Positions 42,051-52,048 of a stretch of DNA of 64,000 nt are shown piece after piece. The notes under the pieces are model-generated. The model had not been told where the DNA came from, searched no databases, and saw nothing but the letters and a program-made list of their open reading frames with translations. Position 1 is the stretch's first letter. Each line of letters begins with the position of its first letter. A program made the translations under genes and the position numbers. The stretch spans positions 27,361,178-27,425,177 of the forward strand of contig CM059197.1 in the NCBI GenBank assembly GCA_030323885.1, read 5' to 3'. This DNA is from Branchipolynoe longqiensis. Lineage: Eukaryota > Annelida > Polychaeta > Phyllodocida > Polynoidae.

Positions 42051-43216
42051 CAGCAGTAGGGGCTTACATGTTTAAAGTCGCCGGTTATGCCTCACCCAGA
42101 TACAAACAAATTCAGCATCAAAAGCTCTCCAAACATACCTTTGCTTAGTTTGTTCAGTTCATGCCACTGAACATGTGGGAGGAGAGTTGAGGTCTGTGAT
42201 GTATGAATGACATCATAGGTGGGATTCTCTCCTCACATGACCTAGAGGGGTTCCTCACACACATTGGAAGCCATGGCAACCACCAAGATGGCAGCCACTC
42301 TCACTTCAACCTTTAAAGTCTATTAATCTACATGATTTAATCAAGTATTCACACAAAAAGTAGCTGGTTATGATAAATAAACATTTGAACTTCATATTTA
42401 ATATTTTAGATTGCAATTTCTAACATTTATTTCTCTATATGGTTGTCTAAAAGTGTCAGTGCTGCTGGACTAAATAAAACACAACAGAAGCAACCAATGT
42501 CAGCACTCTCCACCCACATATGAAGTTGCATAAGCTAAAAACAGGCAAACAAATGCTTGGAGAGCATTTGTCGGAGTACAGGTCGTCTCTCAGCGACCTA
42601 TAGCTGGTCCCGTTAATAAGTGCATCACTATCTAACCAAGTAAATATGTACGAGCAAAGTTAGATAACTCTTTTGGTTTCGCAAATGTCCTACATTCATC
42701 GGAGTATGCAGCTGTAATACATCTAGATACATGCTTTATTATGGCGTTTAGTTCAGAGGATTCATATTTTGTTTAATTTCTGGTTGCATCACACGGACAC
42801 ACTTTAATCATTACGATTATTTACTGCCAAAAATAGGAGGTGTGGAATTGGTCCTTAAGCGCGGGCCCTTTGTATTTAAACGTTGACCTATTTAAAGCAG
42901 TTACTTTTGATCGGATTCTTAATGGGTTCCTGCAGGCAATCAATGCCTTAGTTGATTGTGGATAGCTATTTGGGCATTGGTACTGTATATGCAGGTAGTC
43001 CAAAGTGATGTCTGCATGCAATAGTTCAGTATTAAAATCTATATATCCGTGGAGAATTTCTTAATCTGATTCCAGTGATCAGAAACTAACGTAGATCCCT
43101 TGACTAGTTAAAACATTATGTATTTTTTTTAGAAGATTTATTATTTTCCTATGATTTGTTCACAATTCCAAATTCTCGAAATCTTAGTTTTCAAGGTATA
43201 TATATATATGTCAGCA
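42051..43216. other. No gene; one possible MITE fragment
   Basis: Mostly unassigned AT-leaning sequence. About 42640-42715 resembles the GCATAGTCC family end on the minus strand (GTTAGATAACTCTTTTGG, TCGGAGTATGCAGCTG). Confidence 0.5.
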
Positions 43217-43480
43217 TGTTAGGGCCCATCCAAAGTTTTCCACATTTTCATGGTCATACAAATGATACTACTTTCCCAGACCTGCCTCTTGCCCCAAAGT
43301 AGTATACATCAATGTTTCTCCTACAGAACATTAAGACAAGAATGTAAACGTTTTAAATATCAACATTTTATTAAATTATAAAACTCATACTTGACTACCA
43401 TCCCCTTCCACCTTTCACATGTTTTATATGACTGCAAACATGTTGAAAACTTTGGATTGTATTAAAGGGGATGTAAGATG
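43217..43480. mobile_element. MITE-like element with CCAAAGTTTTC ends
   Basis: About 260 bp; left GGGCCCATCCAAAGTTTTCC and ACATTTTCATGG, right CATGTTGAAAACTTTGGATT. Distal bases are not well paired, and no TSD was fixed. Confidence 0.55.
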
Positions 43481-43555
43481 ACTAACACCACTTTAATTAT
43501 TCACAATTATAATGATCAACTGTGAGTAGTTACAATTTGTATGGTTTGAAATGAG

Positions 43556-44370
43556 CTAATGTATGGGAGGTATTTATTAAAGCCCAACCATGGCCTACGT
43601 GATTTGCTATGGCTATTCGTATCATCCAGGCCTAATAACCCTCCTCAGCTTAGATAAAAGATTCACCGGGTACTTGTAGTACACAGCTGAAGATCAGCCT
43701 AATATCAAAAACGGTCGAAAAATTGGGCTAATGAAATGAGTCTTTATGAGAGCCTAATTTCACAATCTAAGAAGCAACATTTATTCTTTGTATATGTCTT
43801 CATGTTTACCCGCTACTTTTGAGTTGGAAAATATAATAAAACATATACTTAAATGCAATTTTAGAGTGAAATCGACGGCGTTCTCTGGCCGCCATCTTGT
43901 CTTTTTGTATTCTCGCCCATTTCACCAACTCTGTGCCTATCTGAGTAGCCATTTGATACTGGAGCCACAGTTTCTAGTTCATGTTCCATACTAAACCTAT
44001 TTTCGCCGGCATTTAGACTACGTTGTCCTTCACCCATGTACTACAAGTACCGGGTGAATCTTTTATCTATCCTCAGCTATGACCTATTCTCTAGGAACTA
44101 TTTAAAGTCTAACCATGGTCTAAGTTATTTGCTATGGTTATTCGTATCAGTCAGGCTTAATAACTTTTCTCAGCTATGACCTATTATCTGGGAGGTATTT
44201 AAAGCCCAACGATGGCCTAAGTGATTTGCTATGGCTTTTTGTATCAGTCAGGCCTAATAACCCTCCTGGGATATGACCTATTATTTGGGAGGTATTTAAA
44301 GCCCAACGATGGCCTAAGTGATTTGCTATGGCTTTTTGTATCATTCAGGCCTAATAACCCTCCTCAGCTA
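43556..44370 (+). repeat. 97-bp tandem repeat split by a MITE
   Basis: Units start near GGGAGGTATTTAAAGCCCAAC at 43566, 44094, 44191 and 44288. Adjacent later units are spaced exactly 97 bp. Each carries TGATTTGCTATGGCT and CAGGCCTAATAACCCTCCT. The first unit is broken by the MITE at 43650-44069. Confidence 0.92.
43650..44069. mobile_element. hAT-like MITE, copy 6
   Basis: 420 bp from TTAGATAAAAGATTCACCGG to GGGTGAATCTTTTATCTA. Exact 8-bp TSD TCCTCAGC at 43642-43649 and 44070-44077. The host is a 97-bp tandem repeat unit, so intact units give the empty site. Confidence 0.95.
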
Positions 44371-44449
44371 TTAGAGTGTAGTGGTCTGCACTGAACTCTC
44401 AGGCAAGTAACCAAATAGACAGGTAGGCGTGGATAGTATGGTGATATCA

Positions 44450-44680
44450 GGGAGCCTAGGTGGTGTAATGGTTAGCACACTGGCCCGGAATGCAAAGAGA
44501 TGTGGGTTTGAGTCCAGCTCTAGGCGCAATATTTCCCATTTTCATCACCCCCATGACACTGGTAGCCATGACCATGATCCTATACAAGCTACGTGCTGTA
44601 TAGTTGTTGAACCTACCCTGTGTATGTGTAAGTTCACTGCCTATACGTAGGTAATTGTAAGCATTAAAAGACTTACAGTT
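44450..44680 (+). mobile_element. Gln-headed SINE, unit 1
   Basis: Head GGTGTAATGGTTAGCACACTGG-like with box A and box B (GGGTTTGAGTCC), closely resembling a glutamine tRNA 5' half (family knowledge). Tail CAATATTTCCCATTTTCATC then a TGACCATGATCCTATACA segment and GCATTAAAAGACTTACA. Confidence 0.85.
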
Positions 44681-44767
44681 CCAGGGAGATGAGTGTAGTG
44701 GTCTGCACTGACCTCTCAGGCAAGTAACCACATAGACAGGTAGGCGAGGGTAGTATGGTGATATCAG

Positions 44768-45005
44768 GGAGCCTAGGTGATGTAATGGTTAGCACACTGG
44801 CCCGGAATGCAAAGAGATGTGGGTTCGAGTCCCGCTCCAGGTGCAATATTTCCCATTTTCATCACCCCCATGACACTGGTTGCCGTGACCATGATCCTAT
44901 ACATGATACGCGCTGTATAGTTGTTGAACCTACCCTGTGTATGTGTAAGTGCACTGCCTGTATGTATGTAATTGTAAGCATTAAAAGACTTACAATTCCA
45001 GGGGG
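44768..45005 (+). mobile_element. Gln-headed SINE, unit 2
   Basis: GATGTAATGGTTAGCACACT, box B GGGTTCGAGTCC intact, CAATATTTCCCATTTTCATC, TGACCATGATCCTATACATG. Nearly identical to unit 1. Confidence 0.85.
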
Positions 45006-45079
45006 ATGAGTGTAGTGGTCTCAGGCAAGTAACCACATAGACAGGTAGGCGTGGGTAGTATGATGATATCAGGGAGCCT

Positions 45080-45170
45080 AGGTGGTGCTATGGTTAGCAC
45101 ACTGGCCTGGAATGCAAAGAGATGTGGATTCGAGTCCCACTCTAGGCGCAATATTTCCCATTTTCATCAA
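45080..45170 (+). mobile_element. Gln-headed SINE, unit 3, truncated
   Basis: GGTGCTATGGTTAGCACACT, GGATTCGAGTCCCACTCTAG, CAATATTTCCCATTTTCATC; the rest of the tail is absent. Confidence 0.82.
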
Positions 45171-45175
45171 CGACA

Positions 45176-45698
45176 TGACAAGAGTAATGCAGGCCAGATA
45201 ATAATTACAGTACTAGAACGGAATGCAAACCCTACTGTACCTCAAAGTAAATTTGAGATGTTTTGATCATGCCTCATAACATATGTAAGTCCACCGTTCC
45301 TTTCCCTGCGTGACGTCACACACCTACGAATAATAGCCACGGACACAATCTAATCGTGCTAGACAGCTTGGTCCATATTCTAACTCCAACGCTCTTAATC
45401 CTTTTGGAAGATGAATATTTTCATCAACTACATAGACTAGTCACGTGAGCAATGTCTGATGAAATCAGATAACCATATATTAAGTGCATGCATATTGTGC
45501 TTTCCCGTTGCTACGGTACGTGCATACGGGTCATTGTTGTTAGGGCACCGGCAGATTGCCTTTCGATTTCGCTGGGACCAGTCAGTAAATTACTGCACTT
45601 CATGTACTGGTGCATGACAAACATGTGGACATGCGCACATGACCCACATGATTAAAAGTTGTATGCATTATCCTGTTAGGCTACTCAGGTTACACACA
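45176..45698. other. No recognisable gene
   Basis: Unassigned. Contains a perfect TGACGTCA palindrome at about 45311-45318. Confidence 0.5.
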
Positions 45699-46027
45699 TC
45701 GGACGCGATGGCCCAATAGGTAGAGCGCAGGCTTCCTGTGCAAAAACTCGGGAGTTTGAATCCTGACCAAGTCGAATCACTGACTTACAACATGTACACG
45801 TGTCGCTACCTAGCCTGGCCCTTGGCATTACTAGGATAGGGCAAGGCCTGGTTAGCTCAGTATCAGGATAATGTGACTGAGTGGGATATTGGGTCATGAT
45901 GCTGGCGGCCTTATTTCCCAGTGGGACAGCACTAGGACGTCACCAGGAGTGTGCATTGTTACATGTCGGTACCCGTCCTGATATGACCATATACATTGAT
46001 AGGATGTAAAACCCCAAACAAACAAAC
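45699..46027 (+). mobile_element. SINE, B-type head with long tail, full length
   Basis: Head CGGACGCGATGGCCCAATAG, GTAGAGCGCAGGCTTCCTGT, body GGCATTACTAGGATAGGGCA, tail CCTGATATGACCATATACAT and AACAAACAAACA. Confidence 0.92.
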
Positions 46028-46069
46028 ATTACATGCACTCTGCGTCCCTCCCCTCCACCCCCCCGTCAC

Positions 46070-46160
46070 CGGACACCATGGCCTAATGGGTAAGAGGGCA
46101 GACGTCTAGTGCGGAATGTCGACAGTTCGAATCCTGGCCGAGTCAAAGTGATGACTTAGA
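46070..46160 (+). mobile_element. SINE head only, B type
   Basis: GGACACCATGGCCTAATGGG, GTGCGGAATGTCGACAGTTCG, CCTGGCCGAGTCAAAGTGAT, then stops. Box B GTTCGAATCC is intact. Confidence 0.8.
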
Positions 46161-46182
46161 GATCTTCTTCTTTTTTTTTTGG

Positions 46183-46383
46183 TAAAGTATTTAGTGATCT
46201 GAATATGACATTTGTCAGTGCCAGAGCACTGGTCTTCTGGCCATCTTACTATTCAAATTGACAGTCTAAATAATGTAAGGTTGATCAGGGCTGTATTAGT
46301 GACAGCACCGATCCTGTAGAATTAAGGGAGTGGCTCCTGCTGTATAATGTACAGCACTAGTCACTGTAGTTCATGCAAAAATG
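46183..46383 (+). repeat. GTGCTGTA repeat, copy 3
   Basis: TTTGTCAGTGCCAGAGCACT, GGTCTTCTGGCCATCTTACT, AGGGCTGTATTAGTGACAGC, ACCGATCCTGTAGAATTAAG, CTGTATAATGTACAGCACTA. Confidence 0.75.
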
Positions 46384-46659
46384 GGGCACAGTGCCGAGTA
46401 GAAATTGTATACTCGGGGCAACTCAAACAATCGTTGTGGTTATATGTTTTCTCTTATAAAACAAGCTAAGTTTATATTTGCCAAGACATTTTGTCTCTCT
46501 TATATAATGGTCAATGTGTTTAAAGAGGTTGATAGTTGTGTAGGATGTTCGGTGTGTTGATGGTTTGTTCATGGTGGTTAAGGGTGGTGGCAGATTGATA
46601 CCTATCTCTACCTAGCCTTCGTTTTCTTGGCGCTATATAAATAACTAATTGATTTTGTA

Positions 46660-47410
46660 TTATGTAACCATTCTAATAATAATTGCCTTTGTGTCAGGAA
46701 GCAATTGTTTTAAATATTTGTCAATATTATATCACAACAATAACAAATAGTCAAGTATTTGGTGTATATAATTTAAAATAAATTGTTAGATCTTTGTTAC
46801 ATTGCAATGTAATATTGCGTTATATACCAGTTTTATTGAATAGTTGATTTTGTGTTATATAGTAGTTATACTATATATAGTTGACTTTGCGTTATATATT
46901 AATTCTACTAAATGGGTGTTATATAGAAATTATAGTCAATAGTTGAATTTGTGTCAGATGTAAATTCTAATAAATATCTTAATTTTATTTGCATATCAGT
47001 TTCTAATTAATAGTTACCTTGGTGTAATATAGCCATTCTAATCCATTGCAAAATTGGAGGTGGGAACTGGTCAGTGCAGGCGTTTGGAGAAGACTGACCA
47101 GGGTAGTGCCTGGCCATGATGGCTGGCAGGAGTTGTTATATAGGCTGGAGGGGGGAAGATGGCTTCCCTCCCCCTCATCACTCACTCCCCCCCCCACCAC
47201 CACAGTAGTGGCAGGTGGGTGGGGGGGAGGGCTTCATCAATGACACCGAATGAGCGACCTCACTCATTCAAGACAATTTTTTAATTTATGTTATATAACA
47301 ATTCTAATAAATGGTTGACTTTGGGTTATACAGCAATACTGATAAATATTTGATTACCTTTGTGTTATATAACAATTCAGACAAATAGTTGACTTTGTCT
47401 TATTTAGCAA
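46660..47410. repeat. Degenerate AT-rich tandem repeat with an inserted block
   Basis: GTTGACTTTG, GTGTTATATAGCA and ATTCTAATAAATA words recur at about 40-50 bp before and after a non-AT block at about 47042-47268. The block (TTGGAGGTGGGAACTGGTCA onward) looks inserted, but its ends are not defined. Confidence 0.6.
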
Positions 47411-47684
47411 TTTTCAACTACCAAAACGGTGCGATTCACACCTTTTGGATAACACAAAAGGCCCGTTCAAATCACGTGACCTAGTTATTTGCTATTATCA
47501 TATTCATTTTCTTTTTTTAATGTTGACTGTATTTTAACGTAATCTTTTCTCTTCCAGGTGAGTCCCCTCTTATCGTTACAAGCAGGAAGACTCGGGCTCC
47601 GTGAGTAAATAGCAATATCATCACAAAGACTTGGACATGCTACTTACGTTACATCTCATGCCAATGGAGAGAAAGTGTCAGAAC
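47411..47684. other. No recognisable feature
   Basis: Unassigned. One (CATCAT) run begins at 47686. Confidence 0.5.
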
Positions 47685-47685
47685 C

Positions 47686-47876
47686 ATCATCATCATCATC
47701 ATCAATCCCACAAACCGTAAGGGTCATTGGTCCACCACATATGACTTTGCAACTAGTTTTCTCCAGTTTTCCTTGTTCTCGATTGCCCTCTGGAACTTGC
47801 CAAACTGCAGGCCTGTCCATTCGCTGATGTTGTTGTCTTCCCACCTCTTCCTTTGTCTGCCTTGTTTTCTCCTGCC
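47686..47876 (-). pseudogene. LINE ORF2 C-terminal tail with (ATG)n end, copy 1
   Basis: On the minus strand an open frame (47876 to the stop at 47724-47726) carries the familiar LINE C-terminal pattern: RQRKRWEDNISEWTGLQFG, then QRAIENKENWRKLVAKSY. The stop is followed by about 35 bp and a GATGATGATGATG tail (47686-47702). The rest of the LINE is missing. Confidence 0.75.
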
Positions 47877-47904
47877 TTGTACCATGCATGTAGTTTGGTT
47901 TGGA

Positions 47905-48035
47905 GATCAGAAAGTCCCAGAGGGCAGTGGAAAGCAAGGAAACCTGGAGAAGACTAGTTGCAAAGTCATATGTGGTGTCCCAACAACGTCGTCATTAAGG
48001 AGCTGATGAGGACAATGATGATGATGATGATGTTC
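47905..48035 (+). pseudogene. LINE 3' tail with (GAT)n end, copy 2, opposite strand
   Basis: GAGGGCAGTGGAAAGCAAGG, CCTGGAGAAGACTAGTTGCA, AAGTCATATGTGGTG, then GACAATGATGATGATGATGATG. It mirrors the copy at 47686-47876 on the opposite strand, so the two form an inverted pair about 130 bp apart. Confidence 0.75.
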
Positions 48036-48117
48036 TATTTAGGGAGAAAGCTATTTGTTATAAGTTGCTATATTCCAATTTGATTTACTCTGGTACGCAA
48101 TATCTCTAGTTAGTTAG

Positions 48118-48176
48118 TGGTGATTGCTTAGTGCTGTGTCGGCAGTAAAGGCCATAATCACACTGATTATCTCCAC
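48118..48176 (+). repeat. CGTGTCGGCAG repeat fragment
   Basis: GTGGTGATTGCTTAGTGCTG and TGTCGGCAGTAAAGGCCATA resemble 60845-60895. Unclassified SINE-like piece. Confidence 0.5.
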
Positions 48177-48424
48177 GGCCGTGTATCCATAGACTGTTCC
48201 ATTGTGGCGTGTTGTGACCTTGTGACGCGCCACACAGACAATGAACATGTTCCTTCTCTATGTTCCTGGTCAGTACATCACATATGCCATACACAAGGCC
48301 ATATGATCCCTGGGGGCCAATCTATGGGAACAACCATGAAGCAAAACACAGGTTCATTGTCTGTGTGGCGTGTCACAAGGGAACAGGGGAAAACAGAACG
48401 AAGGAACATGCCACAAAGGAACAG
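48177..48424. mobile_element. Harbinger-like MITE with GGC(C/T)GTGTATCC ends, copy 2, right end lost
   Basis: Left end GGCCGTGTATCCATAGACTG, internal CACACAGACAATGAA and GGCGTGTCACAAGGGAACAG. The right side stops at CCACAAAGGAACAG without the final GTGGATACACAGCC. Compare 36204-36451. Confidence 0.78.
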
Positions 48425-48544
48425 GTAGACCAGGATTGGTTGATATTTAGAGTTGACTGTGTAGAAGAGGTGCACTATTGCGTGTGAAGGGAATGGCGAG
48501 AACGTGAGGGGAGGAGATGGCAGGGGACACAGTTTCACATACTA

Positions 48545-48865
48545 TGATGCTTAGTCAAATCCCCGTATGGGGGGGGGGGGGGTCTTGGGTTCAAAACCAT
48601 GCCTAGTCAAAGTAAGGACTTATACAATTGGTACATATCACTATACCTAGCCTGGCCCAAGGCATTAGTAGGATAAACCAAGGATTGATTTGCTCAATAT
48701 CTCAAGAATGTGAACTATCGGTCCTTGGTTCCAAGTGTCTGGTCTCACCCAGCGTGGCAGCACTGAAAAAAGTCACTATGAGTATGCACTGGGACAAACT
48801 TAGTTTAATATCCTGATATGACTTGATATGTTGATAAGACCTGATATGTTGCTAAGCTCAAACGA
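48545..48865 (+). mobile_element. SINE, long tail, degenerate
   Basis: A long G run (about 48568-48581) precedes GGGTTCAAAACCATGCCTAG, CACTATACCTAGCCTGGCCC, AGGCATTAGTAGGATAAACC and the tail TCCTGATATGACTTGATATG with a small internal duplication. Confidence 0.75.
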
Positions 48866-48969
48866 AGCAAATACCAAATATCCCACGGTTTAGTCACCGA
48901 GATGGTTTCTGAGCTGAAACATAAAGTTGCAGAGTCAACATTGTTTGGAACTTCTTCCATGTTGTAAAA

Positions 48970-49625
48970 TAAATACATTTGACTGATTTCTATAATCTAC
49001 TTTCGTTCCGTTTGAAGCAGTTTTTATATTAAATAGCTAATTTTGGAGATATTTGAAGTAAAAACAAGAATAATTAATTTTGGTCAATACATCAAATTTG
49101 TGACGCCATAGGCTTCAGCAATAACAGGTTCTAATAAATTGGCTTAGTCTTCCATTCTATGCAGCAACAAGTGCTTACTGACTGCAGCCACATCTAAGTT
49201 GGATCTGTAGGATTAAATCCAGTTACAGGTTTTAGCTTTGAAGACTGGACAGGGTGACCGAATAGGTAAGAGCGCAGGCTTCTCGTGAGGAAGGTCAGGA
49301 GTTTGAATCGCGACTGAGTCAAATCAATGACTTACAAAATTGATACTTGTCGCTACCTAGCCTGGCATTTGACATTACTAGGATAGGGCAAGGACTGGTT
49401 TAGCCAGTATCAGGATAATGTGACTGAGTGTGAAATGAGGTAACGATGCCAGGGGCCTAGTCTCCCAGTGGGTCAGCAATATAAAGTCGTCATGAGTGCA
49501 CACTGTCACAAGTCGGTACCCGTCTTGATATGACTTCAGATGTTACCAGGATGTAAAACCCCCAAGACACAAACTGTTTTAGTTGTTCCAATTTGCTGCT
49601 TTCCTCGGACTATGCAGCTTTCAAA
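48970..49625 (-). mobile_element. GCATAGTCC MITE split by a SINE
   Basis: Minus-strand copy: AATCTACTTTCGTTCCGTTT, GGTTCTAATAAATTGGCTTA, ACATCTAAGTTGGATCTGTAG to 49245; after the SINE, GTTTTAGTTGTTCCAATTTG and the terminal TCGGACTATGCAGCTTTCAA. Confidence 0.75.
49246..49572 (+). mobile_element. SINE, B-type head with long tail, full length
   Basis: Head GGACAGGGTGACCGAATAGG, AGAGCGCAGGCTTCTCGTGA, GGTCAGGAGTTTGAATCGC, body, tail GTCTTGATATGACTTCAGAT. AAGAC occurs on both sides, a possible short TSD. Confidence 0.9.
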
Positions 49626-49865
49626 CCTGCGTAGGATGGCACACTTCAGGTTTTGGGTGGTACGTAGTTCATTCCACATGTTACTTACCTGCGAAAATCT
49701 CCACTTATGGGCCTGTCACATTACAACGCTTCTCGCCAGTGCGCCACCAATGCGCAAAATCATTTTCAATTGTCGAGACACATACAATTTTTCGGTGTCA
49801 GCACAATGTATTGGTAGCGTGCAGCCGACGTTGTGAGGGAAAAAAAAAAAAAAGGTTTGGCACGC

Positions 49866-49916
49866 CGCCCTGATATGACCTTAGATGTTGCTAGGATGTA
49901 AAACAACAAAGCAACA
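49866..49916 (+). mobile_element. SINE tail fragment inside the MITE
   Basis: GCCCTGATATGACCTTAGATG, TTGCTAGGATGTAAAACAAC. Confidence 0.8.
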
Positions 49917-49938
49917 GCTTGGCGCAATGTGTGGGAAC

Positions 49939-50069
49939 TGTAATGATCATGAACCGACTCTACACAACGACGTCTAGTTTCATAATCCTTTATTTGGGTT
50001 CCGCGCAGACGGCGCTGCCGGCCCGATCAGGGTTTCGGTTTCGGGTGCTCGCGTCGTACATACACTACA
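49939..50069 (-). repeat. 3' LTR of the retrotransposon
   Basis: 131 bp, TGTAATGATCATGAACCGAC to ACATACACTACA; one difference from the 5' LTR. Confidence 0.92.
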
Positions 50070-50079
50070 TCTCCCTTTT
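50070..50079 (-). promoter_or_regulatory. Polypurine tract
   Basis: Minus-strand AAAAGGGAGA immediately upstream of the 3' LTR, the expected plus-strand primer. Confidence 0.8.
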
Positions 50080-50564
50080 ATACATTTTGCATTGTAATGA
50101 AAGCACAGTAAGCTACCGATGATTTTAACCTCTCTCTGTGTATGGCTTCCGAGGATCGCAAGTAACATTCAGTCGTGACGTCATTCATTTCTGTGACCTT
50201 ATGTTTCTTACATCATTTACGACTTACCGCGTTGTGGCTGGCATGCAAGCACAGCCCTGTTTCCTTCCGAAGGTAGCCCCTAAACCGGCTTGTTAATTTA
50301 AAAAAAAAAAAAAAATGTTATATATAGTTTTGACCTTACACTATGGTCTTTTTGGACGTGTGTCATTTCGTGGATACTTATACTTATTTCTAACATTTAG
50401 CGCATGCACATTTATAACATTGTATATATTGGTATCTAATAATGTTTGACTTTGTGTCTGTATGTACCAACCGTGTGACCTTGTGCATTCATTTGCCCAC
50501 ATGTGCATCTCGTCGTAGATGTGGGTCGCTGTCGCGTTGCCGATACGCGTGACATGTTTATTAC

Positions 50565-51917
50565 CTACTGATACGCTAGCCTTTGTGGCGGTTTTACTTT
50601 TCGTCCGTATCTCGTTGTGTATGGGCTTTGTGACGCGTTCTCACTGGCTTTATCAGTTTGGGACCCGTGTTGTGTGTGCGGGTTGAGTTGTTCAATGTTC
50701 TGATTATTTTCCTTTGTCTGGAATATATGTTTTCGGTTTTGTACTAGGTTATGATTTTTGTTGTTGCGTACTACGTATTTTCTTGTCTCGTTGTCGCCCG
50801 CCTTTTCTATCACCCCTTGGGCCCATTTCCCTTTGTGGGTTAGATACCGCACGTATTGTCCGGCCTGTATGATGTTGTGATTCTTCCCTGCATGGCGGTC
50901 GTAGCATTGTTTTTGTTTAATTTGTACATTTCTGATTTGTTGTTTTGCTACTCTAGTTACTTTGGGTTTTAATTGTTGTGCTGTTGTTGGCAGTTTCGAA
51001 CGTAGCTTTCTACTCATTAGCATTTGCGCTGGCGATGCGTCTATGTCTGCCAGCGGAGTGTTTCTGTAGTTTAGCAGGAACAGGTTGTAGTCTTTTGACT
51101 CTGTCATGGCCTTTTTTATCATTTTCTTTACTGTTTGGATATGCCTTTCGGCCTGCCCGTTGCTTTGTGGAAAGTGCGGACTCGAAAATGTGATTTTGAA
51201 TCCGTATTGTTCTGCGAATTTGTTATATTCCTCCCCTGCGAATTGTGGACCATTGACAGACACTACATTCTCTGGAATTCCGTGCCGACCAAATATTTGC
51301 TTCATTGCTTTTATCACTGCACTGCTTGTTGTTGTCTGTAGCTCTACCACTTCTGGATATTTCGACCAGTAATCTACGATTAGTAAGTATGTTTGATTTT
51401 CTATTTGGAACAGATCGGCCCCTATTTTGTTGAACGGTGAGCATGGTATTTCATGTGACGTTAATGGTTCACTGTGTTGTTTGTTCCTGTACTGTTGGCA
51501 TAACGTGCATCTTTTAATTTTGTCTTCTAGTTGTGTTTGCATACCTGGCCAAAAAACGTGTTCTCTTGCTAGTCGCTTACATTTGATTATTCCCTGGTGT
51601 GTTTCATGTAATCTTGTTAACATTTCCTTTTGCAGTTCTGAGGGTATTATTATTCTGTTACCTTTTAGTAATACTCCGTTGGCCCTGGTTATTTCGTGCT
51701 GGAACGTATGGAATGGCGTCACACATTTCGGTACTGAGTTTTTATCCTCTGGCCATCCGTTCTCAACCATTTTGATTACTTCAGTTAGCACTTTATCTTT
51801 GTTTGTTTCTTTGGCGATGTCATTAAGGCCCCCTTGTACTAAGTGTATTGCTGCTAATGTGATGTCTGTGTCGAACAGCTGCTCAGGTCCTGTCTTGTCG
51901 CTGTGGTCTCTGGACAA
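50565..51917 (-). pseudogene. Integrase with altered catalytic site
   Basis: Open frame of 450 codons but not preceded by RT. Begins in the RNase H to integrase spacer. Zinc-binding H104, H107, C137, C140; core with D168 (IGADLF) and E257 (GQAERH). Position 221 is Val in VVSVNGPQF, where the family carries the second catalytic Asp; V221 to E257 spacing matches the D,D35E pattern. A C-terminal region (GQYVRYLTHKGKWAQGVIE) resembles the integrase C-terminal fold. The chosen start (TTG at 51917) is not a real initiator, as the frame is part of a former Pol. Probably catalytically dead. Confidence 0.85.
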
Positions 51918-52048
51918 CGGATCGTGTTCTGTGAATCACTGATGTCTCTGTTTTCCTCCGTCTGGACACTGTCGATGCGCGATAGGATGCGTAGTCGGAC
52001 GCACGCCTCCTTGCCGAGGATGGGGCATCCTGTCTCTGTCACTTGGAA
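51854..52048 (-). pseudogene. Protease-linker remnant and RT deletion junction
   Basis: Reading on from the Gag-protease stop in the same frame gives PILGKEACVRLRILSRID, the linker normally preceding RT. It then loses family resemblance near 51960, and the integrase frame takes over by 51917 in another frame. The roughly 1.5 kb for RT and RNase H expected here is absent. Confidence 0.75.

Larger units (their letters stand above)
44378..45175 (+). repeat. Three-unit tandem array, each holding a Gln-headed SINE
   Basis: A unit of about 310 bp repeats: GTGTAGTGGTCTGCACTG, CTCAGGCAAGTAACCA, ATAGACAGGTAGGCG, GATATCAGGGAGCCTAGG, then SINE. Units start near 44378, 44693 and 45009. The second-unit start is shortened in the third. 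The last unit is truncated after TTTTCATCAA. Confidence 0.88.

Noticed and set aside
45311..45318. TGACGTCA as a functional cAMP-response promoter
   Set aside because: A single 8-mer with no TATA, CpG cluster or downstream gene; also found by chance elsewhere (about 50176).
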